A stretch of 64,000 bases of DNA from Notospermus geniculatus. Taxonomy: Eukaryota > Nemertea > Pilidiophora > Heteronemertea > Lineidae. Position numbers and translations under genes: made by a program. The first letter of the stretch is position 1. Each line of letters opens with the position of its first letter. The stretch covers positions 1 to 64,000 of the forward strand of contig NMRB01003184.1 in NCBI GenBank assembly GCA_002633025.1, given 5' to 3'. The notes beneath the pieces are model-generated. The model ran no database searches and had not been told where the DNA came from. It saw only the letters and a list, made by a program, of their open reading frames with translations. Positions 20,294 through 30,315 of this stretch are shown piece after piece.

Positions 20294-20620
20294 GGGAAGA
20301 TCAATTAACTAGGAACTTCCTGTATATCGTACGGCGGGATCGGTTCAACTGGTGGCCTTTGATTGCTCCGGGTCATCAGTGCCGCCTTTGTGTGAAAGCC
20401 GAATTCAATTTTTCGGCCAACATTGCCAGGGTTGAGTGTAAAGTATGTGACATGCAATTAAAAGCTTGGCCGAGCGTACTCCACTGCGACAATAATGAAG
20501 ATTTGCTGAACACTGTTTTCATTGCACCTGATTCTCATGTACATGTATTTCAATTTTATCAGAAACACAAAGACACTGGACGAGAGAAGAGATCTGTAAA
20601 CCCAAACCCTTCGACAAGTG
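20294..20620 (+). CDS. Second exon of zinc-binding protein gene
   Basis: An open, protein-like 109-codon stretch from CCCCAG|GG to AGTG|GTGAGT. It contains CRLC, 18 residues, then CKVC, a CxxC..CxxC zinc-binding pair, followed by MQLKAWPSVLHCDNNEDLL and a basic, serine-rich tail. Entry phase matches the exon at 16484 and exit phase is 1. The splice acceptor AG lies exactly where the MITE end finishes, so either the MITE landed next to the exon or it supplies the acceptor. No downstream exon in a matching phase was identified. Function unknown; the cysteine spacing suggests a small zinc ribbon. Confidence 0.55.
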
Positions 20621-20689
20621 GTGAGTACATTTCTATAGGATCATGTCATGTGAGGAGGCAGCTCCGAATTTTACTCTTTTTCATACCCT

Positions 20690-21330
20690 GATTGCAGGAT
20701 ATGCTGCAATGTGTTTTTCTACCAACACTGCCGAAACCTCCATGGTTGTTCCATACGGCACTGACATTGTAAGGTTCCAAGAAGAAATAACTGCGACCCA
20801 ACACGTGGTTCCAAAACAATAGTCGACTTCGTCTTTATTACTTCTACTCGGCTTCTTGAGTTGCCACAACACCATATAGGTACAAGATGCTCACTACTCT
20901 CACGTACACTGAAACATAAAAACAACCTGACATAAGTCTCAAACCGATGACAAACTATTCCTGGATTAGGCCTACACTCGATACTGTAGACAGGGTACCA
21001 CAACTCCTACCACACGAACCATACTTCGAAGTTCCGATAAAAGGTGGCAGCACAAACTCACTGGCCACTAAAACACGAATTAACTTGCTCAACTACACAA
21101 ATTCGCCCTAATATTGTCGTACTGAGATTCTCTATTACATATATCATCAAGTTACCTCTTATTAGCGGGACAGTATGGAAAACATAGCCCAAACTGGCGT
21201 AAGAAAAGTCCCAAATCTTCAATATCATGTAAATTCGCGCAAATCATACACCACACCGATTCCGACTGAACCGTGACGAACCGCAAAGACAATTTACTCC
21301 CACAACGACCCCGTTGTTACACCAGCCCCC
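20690..21330 (-). mobile_element. Possible LTR-like sequence
   Basis: On the minus strand a purine run TTAGGGGGGCTGG is followed directly by TGTAACAACGG, as at a polypurine tract next to a 3' LTR. No second LTR or coding part was found, so this is tentative. Confidence 0.25.
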
Positions 21331-21534
21331 CTAATTATGGAGAATCTGATTCGGAATAATTAGCAATAAACAACTAACTCTCAATGGGCTTAACCACTCA
21401 AAACATAAATACTGGTACGCTACCCCGTAACCAGCTGAAATCAAACATCGGAAAAGTTCACTCGGCCGTCTCACCGAAACTCATCGACCCCCCGACTAGA
21501 TCTACGAACACGAAAGTCTACGTATCAGTCTCAA

Positions 21535-21535
21535 N
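21535..21535. other. Single ambiguous base
   Basis: N in the assembly. It is followed at once by the right end of a hAT-like MITE (AACTGGTGTGGAGAACACTG, 21556-21575), so the left part of that element is missing. Confidence 0.9.
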
Positions 21536-21589
21536 GGGCCGCCCTTTTTTAACTGGTGTGGAGAACACTGCTAAGATTTAAACATAACA

Positions 21590-22480
21590 TCATATGCTAT
21601 GTAAACAATGGATTCGAATTCACATCGATTTCCGTGATTGGAGCCCGGAATTTGAATTCGTTACATGTATGAAGAACATCCGTCCTCGATGAAAAGTGCG
21701 AGTGACCTGGACGGGGCGGGAGAGGGCAGTACGAACGCCCCGGAGTTTGGGGAGGGGCAAAGATTTGATAAAATGGCGGGCCATAGCTCAGTCCTTAGCA
21801 GCGAGTGCCAAGGGCACGAGGCGAATTATGGGGGGTCCAGGGGGTCTCCCTCTGGAAAATTTTAGAAAATTAAGAGTGCTTTTACGCCATTTCCCGCTAT
21901 GGAAGTGCCTTCTTCGGTTTCTGGACTCTATGCCGAAAAAGGGCGCTCTGGCCCAGAAGGGTGGGCACCCCCTGTGCCCCATGGATCCGCCCCTTGCATG
22001 CCTTGGAATACCCTCATGACATTTCTGCCCCCTCTGGTCCTTACTCCACTTGTGAGTTGTGGAGCATATTTGATTAAATAAAAGGCCGCGGTGCTGAACA
22101 TAGGGGCCAAATTCACAAAGGGTGTTCATTTTAAAGCACGACTTTATGCATCAGCGACTCTTTCTCCCTCCCCACCTTGATAAGACTGGTCTCCTGTCCA
22201 ACCTATATACATGTATAGTCCGGCACACCCTTCGTGCGACCCAGTGGAATGCGGAAGGAGGCTTACCACAAACCACAGGCTGACCACAAATCTTATTCAA
22301 TACACGACTCTTGAATAACCGAGTCGACAGCATGATCAAATTATATTCTGCTCCACTTTTACATGCGTAATTAGGTAGCCGCAAGCCGTTGTCAGATTTC
22401 GTATTTCCGCATTCCATTGGGTCACGCGAAGGCTGCGCCAGACTTCATCTACCACGTTTTCAAAATACACTCAATAATTT
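21590..22480. repeat. Segmental duplication A, copy 1
   Basis: About 95 percent identical to 25411-26640 after removing one insertion there. The second copy is intron sequence directly upstream of the last SDR exon, so this is a stray duplicate of that intron. Confidence 0.85.
22215..22443. mobile_element. MITE, TATAGTCCGGCGCAACC family, copy 1
   Basis: Ends TATAGTCCGG and CGACCCAGTGGAATGCGGAA, mirrored at the right (CGCATTCCATTGGGTC). Other copies at 26012, 28110 (inverted), 34414 (cut) and 36523 (diverged). Confidence 0.8.
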
Positions 22481-22773
22481 GGCCCGTAGCAGCCCTCTGA
22501 TGAGTGGGGGGTCCCTGGCAGGGTCGGATCCAGGATTGACAAAAAGGTTGGGTGCGTAGCTCGGCGGAGGCGATCAGGACCGGAAAGTGGAAGCCCAGAC
22601 GGGGGGGTGTGGGGGCCCTCCCCCAGGAAAAAATTGACAATTTAAGTGCTTTAGATGCATTTTCCTGGGATCTGAGAGCAAAAATGTGGACATATAAAAT
22701 GGACATTTGGGCCAAGGCATTTTTGGCACAAAAAGTGGGGGGGGGCCTGGGACCCCCCGGCTGCTACGGGCCT
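22480..22773. mobile_element. MITE, GGCCCGTAGCAGCC ends
   Basis: GGCCCGTAGCAGCC at 22480 is inverted at 22760-22773. G- and C-rich interior. It interrupts duplication copy 1. Confidence 0.7.
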
Positions 22774-22876
22774 GGACAGCGATGTTGATCATGATCTATT
22801 TGAATAATCTAAGTTACCAATTAGGCATTGAGAGTGTTGCTACACATAAAAGAATGAGTTGAAGCATGGTACCTTA

Positions 22877-23256
22877 AAGCATGGCGCACATGGGCGACTA
22901 AAATGGGGGTGACTACCAATGCGACTACTACGTCGCATGCAATAATTGTTGTAACATGAAAGACAAGGCAGCATTCCAACCGGAAGTGCTTTATTCTCAG
23001 ACGTCTCATAGTACAGCAAGATAGCAACATGGTGTCACTGGGCAGTTGCATGTTATTACAATTCTGCAGACTGGTACTACGACAATAATTACCTTTGAGG
23101 TCGATCAGTGATGTCATCTGCGACATCACTGATCTTCCAAGGAAGCATTTGTCGCAAACGAGTCAACAAAAACTAAAAATATGTTCAGTCGCTCTTGTGG
23201 TCGCAAGGCCGGTCGCCTAGAAAATCGCTCGAAAAATCGCAGGTGTGCGCCATGCT
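22877..23256. mobile_element. Harbinger-like MITE with inner hairpin
   Basis: Ends AAGCATGGCGCAC and GTGTGCGCCATGCT, flanked by TTA (22874-22876, 23257-23259). The same flanking sequence without the element occurs at 59985-60075. The inner hairpin GATCAGTGATGTC..GACATCACTGATC (23102-23133) is kept in both copies near 62.5-62.9 kb. Confidence 0.85.
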
Positions 23257-23319
23257 TTACTGGATGAAGGTTTAGTCACGTAGTCATGATTTATATCACC
23301 GAATCCTACTTGTTTTCAG

Positions 23320-23405
23320 CTCAGGGGAAAGTGAGTGAACTAGTCTCTTCCATCTTCAACATTCAACATGACTACGTCGGGTCAATCATATCAAACATGG
23401 CGCGG
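23320..23405 (+). CDS. Extended-SDR gene, third-last exon
   Basis: From TTGTTTTCAG| to CGG|GTAAGT. It reads QGKVSELVSSIFNIQHDYVG, then SIISNMAR, with entry phase 1 and exit phase 0. This looks like the substrate-side part of an NAD-dependent epimerase/dehydratase-like protein, where QGK starts a helix and an I.N segment closes the exon. It joins in frame to 24095-24310 and 26653-26700, giving three consecutive phase-matched exons. Such enzymes convert nucleotide sugars or related substrates with bound NAD(P). The Rossmann N-terminal exons are not in view: they may lie in the upstream gap, beyond the window, or be lost. Intron sequence between exons is full of SINE and MITE copies. The gene is firm; the exact enzyme is not known. 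Confidence 0.75.
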
Positions 23406-23475
23406 GTAAGTTGTGGTCGATGTTTCGGTTGCGCTACTCTGACGATACTTGTCACTCACCTCTATCTAAGGTTCT

Positions 23476-23595
23476 GGGCCCATATTCATAAAACCTTGCT
23501 AGGCTTACATGTAGTTGCCTGCTTAAGTGCTGAGTTTGTACAGGCCAATGTACACAACTAGCAACCAAATAGCAAGGTTTTATGAATATGGGCCC
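23476..23595. mobile_element. Hairpin MITE, GGGCCCATATTCATAAA ends
   Basis: 25-bp perfect terminal repeats GGGCCCATATTCATAAAACC.. and complement. Same end type as 36184-36314. Lies in an SDR intron. Confidence 0.85.
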
Positions 23596-23650
23596 TGGAT
23601 TCTGATTCCCAGTCCAGCCTATTGTACTGTATTTTATTCGTATATTTCCA

Positions 23651-23990
23651 TCAGGGCCAAAGTCATAGCATTATTGGCCCTGGTAAGTATGGAAGAGGCC
23701 ATCTCAAGCTACTCATGTTCCTCACTTGGATGGGGTCTTTTACTTGCCCTTGCAAAGACACAAGGTACAAGGCTCCATGCGACAGACGTGAAAAGCCATA
23801 TGGGATTTCATTCCCGGCTCTTCAGTCCGTGGCATGGGACAGTAAGCCGTGATGCCTTGTACCTTGTGTCTTTGCAAGGGCAAGTAAAAGACCCATCCAA
23901 GTGAGGAACATGAGTAGCTTGAGATGTCCTCTTCCGTACTTACCAGGGCCAATAATGCTTCGGTTTCGACCCCGACGGAAAATTATCATA
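23651..23990. mobile_element. Head-to-head pair of SINE tails
   Basis: Minus-strand tail at 23651-23775 and plus-strand tail at 23795-23990, both matching the tail of the SINE at 15738 (for example TGCCTTGTACCTTGTGTCTT). Neither has the tRNA-like head. Together they form a large imperfect inverted repeat in the intron. Confidence 0.8.
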
Positions 23991-24094
23991 CATACACCAA
24001 TGGAGGCAAAATGCAAGAGCCCATGCGTTGCGATTGTTCGAGGTAAGCTAAAATTTCCGATATCTAATAATGGCTTTTACCCATCATGCTTCAG

Positions 24095-24310
24095 TTGAAT
24101 ATGTCAGGTGTCGTCGACGACATCAACGACAAACATTTGTTGCCGTGGGCGGAGCTATGCCAGGAGCGACAGATCATAAACACGCCCCTGACGCCATATT
24201 TGGATCAGGAACTTCTGTACAACAAACATCTTAACATGGAGGGGGTGAAGATTGAGGCGACAGGGTTTGAGTACCAGCACCCCCTGATAAACAAGGAGCT
24301 ATTGACGGAG
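24095..24310 (+). CDS. Extended-SDR gene, second-last exon
   Basis: 72 codons in phase 0/0 between CATGCTTCAG| and GAG|GTAAGA. It reads LNMSGVVDDINDKHLLPWAE, later TPLTPYLDQELLYNKHLNME, then GVKIEATGFEYQHP. The KHL..W..LC, TPLTPYLD.ELLYN and G.K.E..GF.Y..P blocks match the C-terminal part I recall for this NAD-dependent epimerase/dehydratase-like group. No frameshift or stop. The following intron (24311-26652) carries a TTAA MITE, a foldback inside it, duplication A and a 341-bp insertion. Confidence 0.8.
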
Positions 24311-24408
24311 GTAAGAGGAATACAGGGCCCACGGGGGGGGGGGGCGACAGGGGCGAAAGGCAATACCCTGATGGAAAAGCCCAGGCCTCTTCAGAGACTA
24401 AGATTTAA

Positions 24409-25405
24409 AGCCTCACAGTATTGAATTTTACGACATTTTCAAAGTGTTAGGACTGTGCAGGTAGAGGCCTCATAGCCTCGTGATGGTCCCCAAAATGCTT
24501 GCCTGATACGTACTTCAAAGAATCAAGACCTAGTTTTCAGCACACAATAAAAAAAATGCAGGCAGAGCTCTAATGCATTCAGAGGCAGAGCTCTAATGTA
24601 TTCAGATAGAGTGTAGTACATTTTACACTACTAGACCAGTCAAATTGCAATATAACCTCAAACAAATTGCAACAAAATTCTTTTCACTTGTAGGTGATTC
24701 TGGAAGGTCCTGAAAACATCATATCAAAAGTTTACCAAAATTTACGCAGTGGAAGTGCCCTTAATTCATATTTATTTACGATCCTTCATTAACTTACATT
24801 ACAATATTTATGGACTTCTATTACAAACACTAGTGTCGATGTACAGATAACTTTTTTCCTGTCGATTTTAAGCCCTATAAATGTATTACCAATAGATAGA
24901 AATATGGCACCTTACATTCCGATAGGCCTGTTTAGAACATCATCAAACTTGTTTTCGTTATAAAAATGTCAAATTTGTAGATTTCAGGCAAATATGACGT
25001 AATATGTCATTTCTACAACACAGCGACAACATAGAATGTTCTAATCATGCCTATCCGACTAACAGGTACCATATTTCTATCTATTGGTAATACATTTATA
25101 GGGCTTAAAATCGACAGGAAAAAAGTTAGCTGTACATGCACACTAGTGTTTGTAACAGAAGTCCATAAATATTGTTATGGAAGTTAATGAAGGATCGTAA
25201 ATAAATATAAATTAAGGGCACTTCCACTGCGCAAATTTTGGTAAACTTTTGATATGATGTTGTCAGGACCTTCCAGAATCACCTACAAGTGAAAAGAATT
25301 TTGTTGCAATTTGTTTGAGGTTATGTCCCTTTTCTGGTTAGATTGACTGGACTATACACTAACGTCGGAGGACGTAAGCAATTCTGAATTCAATACAGTG
25401 TGGCT
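24409..25405. mobile_element. TTAA-flanked MITE, copy C (interrupted)
   Basis: TTAA at 24405-24408 and 25406-25409. Ends AGCCTCACAGTATTG and CAATACAGTGTGGCT. Its middle is split by the foldback at 24631-25354; copy B shows the unoccupied state. Confidence 0.85.
24631..25354. mobile_element. 724-bp foldback with ~280-bp arms
   Basis: Flanked by a perfect 7-bp repeat TACACTA (24624-24630 and 25355-25361). Ends TAGACCAGTCAA and TTGACTGGACTA. Arms are about 95 percent identical, with a ~150-bp centre. The TTAA MITE copy B shows the empty site. Confidence 0.9.
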
Positions 25406-26011
25406 TTAAACATTATAACATCATATGCTGTGTAAGCAGTGGATTCGAATTTACATTGATTTCCGTGATTTGAAGCTCGGAATTCGAATTCGTTACATGT
25501 ATAAAGAACATCCGTCCTCGATGAAAAGTGAGAGAGACCTGGAGGGGCGGGACACAGGGCCGTACGAACGTCCCGGAGTTTGGGGAGGGGCAAAGATTTG
25601 ATAAAATGGCGGACTGAGCCGCGAGGTGAAATATTGGGGGGGGTCCAAGGGGCCTCCCTCGGGAAAATTTTACAAAATTAAAAGGCTTTTACGCCATTTC
25701 CCGCCATGGAAGTGCCTTCTTCGGTTTCTGGGCCCAATGCCAAAAAGGGGCGCTCTGGCCCAGAAGGGTGGGCACCCCCTGTGCCCCATGGATCCGCCCC
25801 TTGGAATACCCTCATGACATTTCTGCCCCCTCTGGTCCTTACTCCACTTGTGAGTTGTGGAGCATATTTGATTAAATAAAAGGCCGCGGTGCTGAACATA
25901 GGGGCCAAATTCACAAAGGGTGTTCATTTTAAAGCACGACTTTATTCATCAGCGACTCTTTCTCCCTCCCCACCTTGATAAGACTGGTCTCCTGTCCAAC
26001 CTATATACATG

Positions 26012-26600
26012 TATAGTCCGGCGCACCCTTCGTGCGACCCAGTGGAATGCAGAAGTAGGCTTACCACAAACCACAATCTGACCACAAATCTTATTCAACA
26101 CACGACTCTTGAATAACCGAGTCGTCAGCGTGATCAAATTATATTCTGCTCCACTTTTACACACAATGTGTAATTAGGTAGCCACAAACTGTTGTCAGAT
26201 TTCGTATTTCCGCATTCCATTGGGTCACGCGAAGGCTGCACCCATCTTGTCCAAACAAGGCTATCGACTCCGTATGAACTCCGTCTTTAGCCTTGTCCGA
26301 ATCGTGTCATCTTTTCCGTTAATGCATAAATTATTAATGAACCTAACGGAACCCCTACTTGACCCCGCCTCCGAGCCAATCAGAACTTGTGAAACAAATC
26401 ACCGTTGGACACTTTCTTTGCTCTTCACGCTCGAATTTGTAACACGGATTTTGATTGGCGCGTCGATTTTCCTTCGCGCCCCGATGATTGGCTGAGGCTG
26501 TCACCACCTCAGAAACGGGAAATGTGGTGGATTCGAACCAGGCTAGATGACCGTCAGGACAGATAGACTGGTGAGAACCAGATGGCTGCACCAGACTTCA
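26012..26600. mobile_element. MITE, TATAGTCCGG family, copy 2 (split)
   Basis: Same as 22215-22443 but split near its right end by the 341-bp insertion at 26243-26583. Confidence 0.75.
26243..26583. mobile_element. 341-bp insertion with 9-bp target duplication
   Basis: GGCTGCACC flanks it on both sides (26234-26242, 26584-26592); copy 1 of duplication A lacks it. Starts CATCTTGTCC, ends ACCAGAT, with inner AGCCAATCAG/TTGGCTGAGG inverted words. A second copy is at 33911-34234. Terminal repeats are very short. Confidence 0.8.
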
Positions 26601-26652
26601 TCTACCACGTTTTTAAAATACCGGTACACTCAATAATTTTTTGTCTCTTCAG

Positions 26653-26700
26653 GTTTTGAACGACTACATCAAAATGGGGCTCTTTCCGACGGACAGTTGA
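26653..26700 (+). CDS. Extended-SDR gene, last exon
   Basis: TGTCTCTTCAG| then VLNDYIKMGLFPTDS and TGA. Phase 0 entry matches the previous exon, giving ..KELLTE-VLNDYIKMGLFP.., a natural end for this protein group. It is only 15 codons long, but the good acceptor, phase and fit make it convincing. Confidence 0.75.
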   Translation, partial: VLNDYIKMGLFPTDS

Positions 26701-27000
26701 CCCTCGACGCTCAACGACGTGAAGTGATCCATGCAGGATTTCGGCGATATCGAAAAATTGTAAACAAAATCTACGGGGTGACCCCTAGTGATGGGAAAAG
26801 AAAACGTTGACGTCTTTCTGCCTTCTGCCTTTCATGTGAATGTGAACTGTTGGCTGTGTGTTATCCAAATAGAGGCCTTGCAATGATGTCATTCTGGCGG
26901 CCATGCTGGAGGGCACAGGCCTTGACAGGGCGCAGAGGTGTGATGTGACTTGCGTGAAGTGCGCCGCGCCATGGTTTGACGTAACGTCATTGGGACATGC
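26701..27000 (+). other. Likely 3' UTR of the SDR gene
   Basis: Unique-looking sequence after the stop. No clear AATAAA signal was found before the ambiguous base at 27001, so the transcript end is unknown. Confidence 0.35.
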
Positions 27001-27001
27001 N

Positions 27002-28224
27002 AACTGCGCCTTATACGGCGGTGCGTCTTATGTATGGATTTCGTCAAAGATTTTGGGTGAAATTAGGGGGTGCGCCTTATAGTCAGGTGCGCCCTATAGT
27101 CGCGAAAGTACGGTAGTGCTGTCTCTGTTGGGTTGCGAGGTCCCCATTTAATTGGCTTGGACTACAGGATAATCGGTGTCATAACCCATCTTGGCCCAGG
27201 ACATACTGCATCATCAGCAAACCAAACTCCTTATGTGATGTGCCATGTAGGCCTATAAATTGTATAATTATGCATTCCAGAGAGAATCTATTCCGTTATG
27301 TTACGTTGCTTTAGCCTGGTTCCCAGGCCGTCCGATGGCGGCACTGACTGACGACACGTGGCTCCGACATCATCAGTCAGCGCCACCATGTGACCCACTC
27401 TGGCAAAACCAGACGCTTCTCGCTCTTACCTTGGCAGGTTGAGACCAAATGTTTGTCAGTTTCAGTATTGTGACAAATATGTCTGCCTATTATGAAATCT
27501 GAAACGATCTACAGTCGAACCCCGTTATAACAAATCTCAGGGAACAAGAATTTTTTTCGTTATATCCGAGTTTCATTATTCACATTTCCCGATTTTGAGT
27601 ACAGACATGCTCATGACTAAATAAACTCATTTTCAGACCATTTCCCTGGATCGTTCCTGGTAAAGAAAACTGCCCAATACAACCCAGAGCTGTTGTTAGG
27701 ATGGCTGTAATGTTTGTGGGTGCACTCCCGTTGATGCAACATTTGCGCTAGACATATCAAAATATTCACGCCTCAAATGTTTTGTTGGCATCGTTATATC
27801 CGAATAAAAGTGCATTAGAATTTTGATTTGGGGTGATGGAATTCTATCGTTATAACCGGACTTTTGTTAAAACCATTTCGTTATAAACAAGCATTTTTAA
27901 TGCAATTTACATTCACCAAAAAAACGGGGACTGCAAAATCATGCGTTACAAGCGAGTTTTTGTTAAAAGCCAAATCGTTATAACGAGGTTCGACTGTATT
28001 TCTTCCATTCTCTCCTGGTGTCATCTTAGTTCGTTTAGGCTCACCTTCTGAGCGACAAGCGTCTGGTTTTTCCAGAGCGGCTCACATATGGGCATCCAGG
28101 GAACCAGGCTATAGTGCAGCGCAACCTTCGCGCGACCCAATGGTATGCGGAAATACGAAATCTGACAACAGCTTGCGGCTAGCAAATTATGCCATCTAAA
28201 AGTGGAGCAGAGTACAATTTGACC
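27002..28224. repeat. Segmental duplication B, copy 1
   Basis: About 95 percent identical to 33484-34512. It begins right after the N at 27001 inside the MITE whose full form is at 33312-33597. Differences are a Tigger-like insertion here and the 324-bp insertion in the other copy. Confidence 0.85.
27512..27996. mobile_element. Tigger/pogo-like MITE
   Basis: CAGTCGAACCCCGTTATAAC at the left and its complement at the right, between TA dinucleotides (27510-27511, 27997-27998). The other duplication copy has GATCTATTTC here, the exact empty site. CGTTATA words recur inside. No transposase. Confidence 0.9.
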
Positions 28225-28344
28225 ACGCTGTCCAATCGGCTATTCAAGAATCGTGTGTTGATTAAGATTTGTGGTCAGTCGGTGATTTGTGGTAAGCCTA
28301 CTTCCGCATTCCATTGGGTTGCGCGAAGGTTGCGCCGGACTATA
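28110..28344. mobile_element. MITE, TATAGTCCGG family, copy 3
   Basis: Complete copy in the opposite orientation, ends TATAGTGCAGCGCAACC and GGTTGCGCCGGACTATA. Confidence 0.8.
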
Positions 28345-28603
28345 CCACTGCTTTTATATCTTGGGTCACATATCTTTAAAAGTTAACCATGTTTTATGTC
28401 TATATTATTCTAACTTGAAACGTATTTTCTATACATGTATTCTCTTCACAGATCAGTTCTTATTAAAAATGTCCTGTGCATGGTGAACTGATGGCGTCCA
28501 TGTTTACTTCTTGCATTTGGAAAGTAAGAGGAGTAGATAGTGGTCTACATCCAGAAACTCAGAAAGATGTACAGTAGAAAATGCATAAGGGAGCATCCAT
28601 TAA

Positions 28604-29297
28604 AGGTCAGGCCTTTAGATTCCCCCAAAACGACACCGTTATAAGGTGTCGCCCACATTCCTGCTAATGAATGTCCCCAAAATTGATGTCCCCAAATTCA
28701 GCCCCTCCAAAAGACAAAAACTCCATGAAGACAAAAAGCTTTGTCATTAAAGTTTTCCCCAAGAGTTAATAGCTCTCCTAGCATTTCTGAGGAGTGTAAT
28801 AAATAGCTCTTCTGCAGTTTTCAGACATGAAGGATAGGGTTTTCTTTATTTCTATGACTCTCATAACTACAAAACCCAGTCTCCTTGGTGACTGATGGCT
28901 ACGAGATGGAGATGAATACGCGACGAAAAATGTCCCCAAAATAAGGTAAAAAAATAGAGGGTGTCTGGACTCTAGGGGAATCTAAAGGCCTGAAGGTGCT
29001 CTAGTTCGAACTGTAAACATTACGGTTTGTTTATTTACATGGTTGACTATAATAGTTTTTTTCCTCGGACAGGTGGCAGCACCAAGTACGGTATACCAAA
29101 ACATGATTAATGTTATCTATTTTTATACCATCTATCTTGATAAATATTCTTGTAACTGAAATATATTTATGATTTTACACTCAAAAACAAACAAAAAGTG
29201 AAAGGCGAGATTTAATTCAATTTTATCTGATTTGTTAGTACCAGAAGTTGACAATAGGTGGCACACCGTAATGTTTACAATTCGGACTAGAGCACCT
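28604..29297. mobile_element. TTAA MITE, AGGTGCTCTAG ends
   Basis: TTAA at 28600-28603 and 29298-29301. Ends AGGTGCTCTAG and CTAGAGCACCT once the hAT-like insertion near its left tip is removed. A right-hand piece recurs at 35468-35560. Confidence 0.7.
28608..28992. mobile_element. hAT5-like MITE, CAGGCCTTTAGATTCCCC ends
   Basis: 5-bp target duplication AAGGT (28603-28607, 28993-28997). It landed inside the left terminal repeat of the TTAA MITE. Confidence 0.8.
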
Positions 29298-29482
29298 TTA
29301 AGTACGTATGCACTGAGGGGGAGGGGTCGCCATCCGACTGTGGCGCCGCAGTGGTAGGCCTACTGAATGAGGTGCCGTAGTCCCTTGGCGTATGCTCGTA
29401 CAGGGGGTGGGGGTTGAGGCAATACATACAGGGGGTCAAAAATTGGCATTTTAGTGCGTTCATACATGTAGGCCTACTTAAA

Positions 29483-30315
29483 GCGATGTACTCGCGAGGT
29501 TGAAAATGAAATCTCGTTCAACTATCGCGACCCGCGATAGCTCCCCCGAGACTACCCAATTTCATTCATAGCGAGCGGGATTCTTGAAACTGACCTCGTG
29601 TGATTTCTGGCATCTTTGAGCCATTAAATTACGGTGTCGTCGCCGTTTTATACAATAAAACGTTCATGAAAAATCTTTTATTAATATTATTTCAATGAAT
29701 TTGGGCGACATAAATGTTTACTGCCGGGAAAATTTCTAAATCTCACGGGGATTTCCCAGAACGATATCGACGAACTGATTCATCGAATCGTCCCCGTCGG
29801 CATCCCTGTCACTCATGTCACTCTCCTCGCTGCTGATTGGTCATAGTAAATTCCGTATAAACTTGTGGCATTTGTAGAAGTTTGGAAGATCTCAGTAGGT
29901 GTCGTTCATGGTGCTTAGTTCATTGGCTTTATGACCTTCTGCAAGGAGTTTATACATGGCCTTGTGTCATAATTACATTACGTGATCAAAAATGATGTTT
30001 TCAGTGCAAAATATTCATGATGACGGGCTTCTTTTGGAGACTTCAATTTGTGTTTGCATATTTTCATGGATACTGATACCCAAGGAATTTACGGACTTCA
30101 TATTGAGTGTGTTGGGTTTAATCCTGAAAGCAGCACACTGTGCTTCCTCAACCTGGTTTTGTGACGCCGTCGTAATGCATCTCATTCTGGTGACCTCGTT
30201 CATAGCTTTACAGAAACGATCGATGTACACCCTACACTACAGACCACAATTGACATACCCATGGCTTCGCGTTAGTTACACAAGTTATGTCTTGGTTTTG
30301 CATATCTCGTCTCAT
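29483..30315. other. Weak minus-strand exon candidates
   Basis: On the minus strand, MSDRDADGDDSMNQFVDIVL starts near 29812 and meets a possible GTGAGA donor. Another open piece at 30015-30240 follows CTGTAG and reads DRFCKAMNEVTRMRCITTAS. Neither can be linked to other exons. Confidence 0.25.

Larger units (their letters stand above)
25411..26640. repeat. Segmental duplication A, copy 2
   Basis: Partner of 21590-22480. It runs almost to the acceptor of the last SDR exon and contains the MITE at 26012 and the insertion at 26243-26583. Confidence 0.85.
28589..29482. mobile_element. GGGAGCATCCATTAA element X (host of a nest)
   Basis: GGGAGCATCCATTAA, then after the nested element GTACGTATGCACT; right part TTTTAGTGCGTTC..TACTTAA. 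The complement TTAATGGATGCTCCC ends a second copy at 35737, and a left end lies at 42480. The right tip is missing here. Confidence 0.6.

Noticed and set aside
20690-21330. Complete LTR retrotransposon
   Set aside because: Only one possible LTR edge; no primer-binding site, second LTR or gag/pol.
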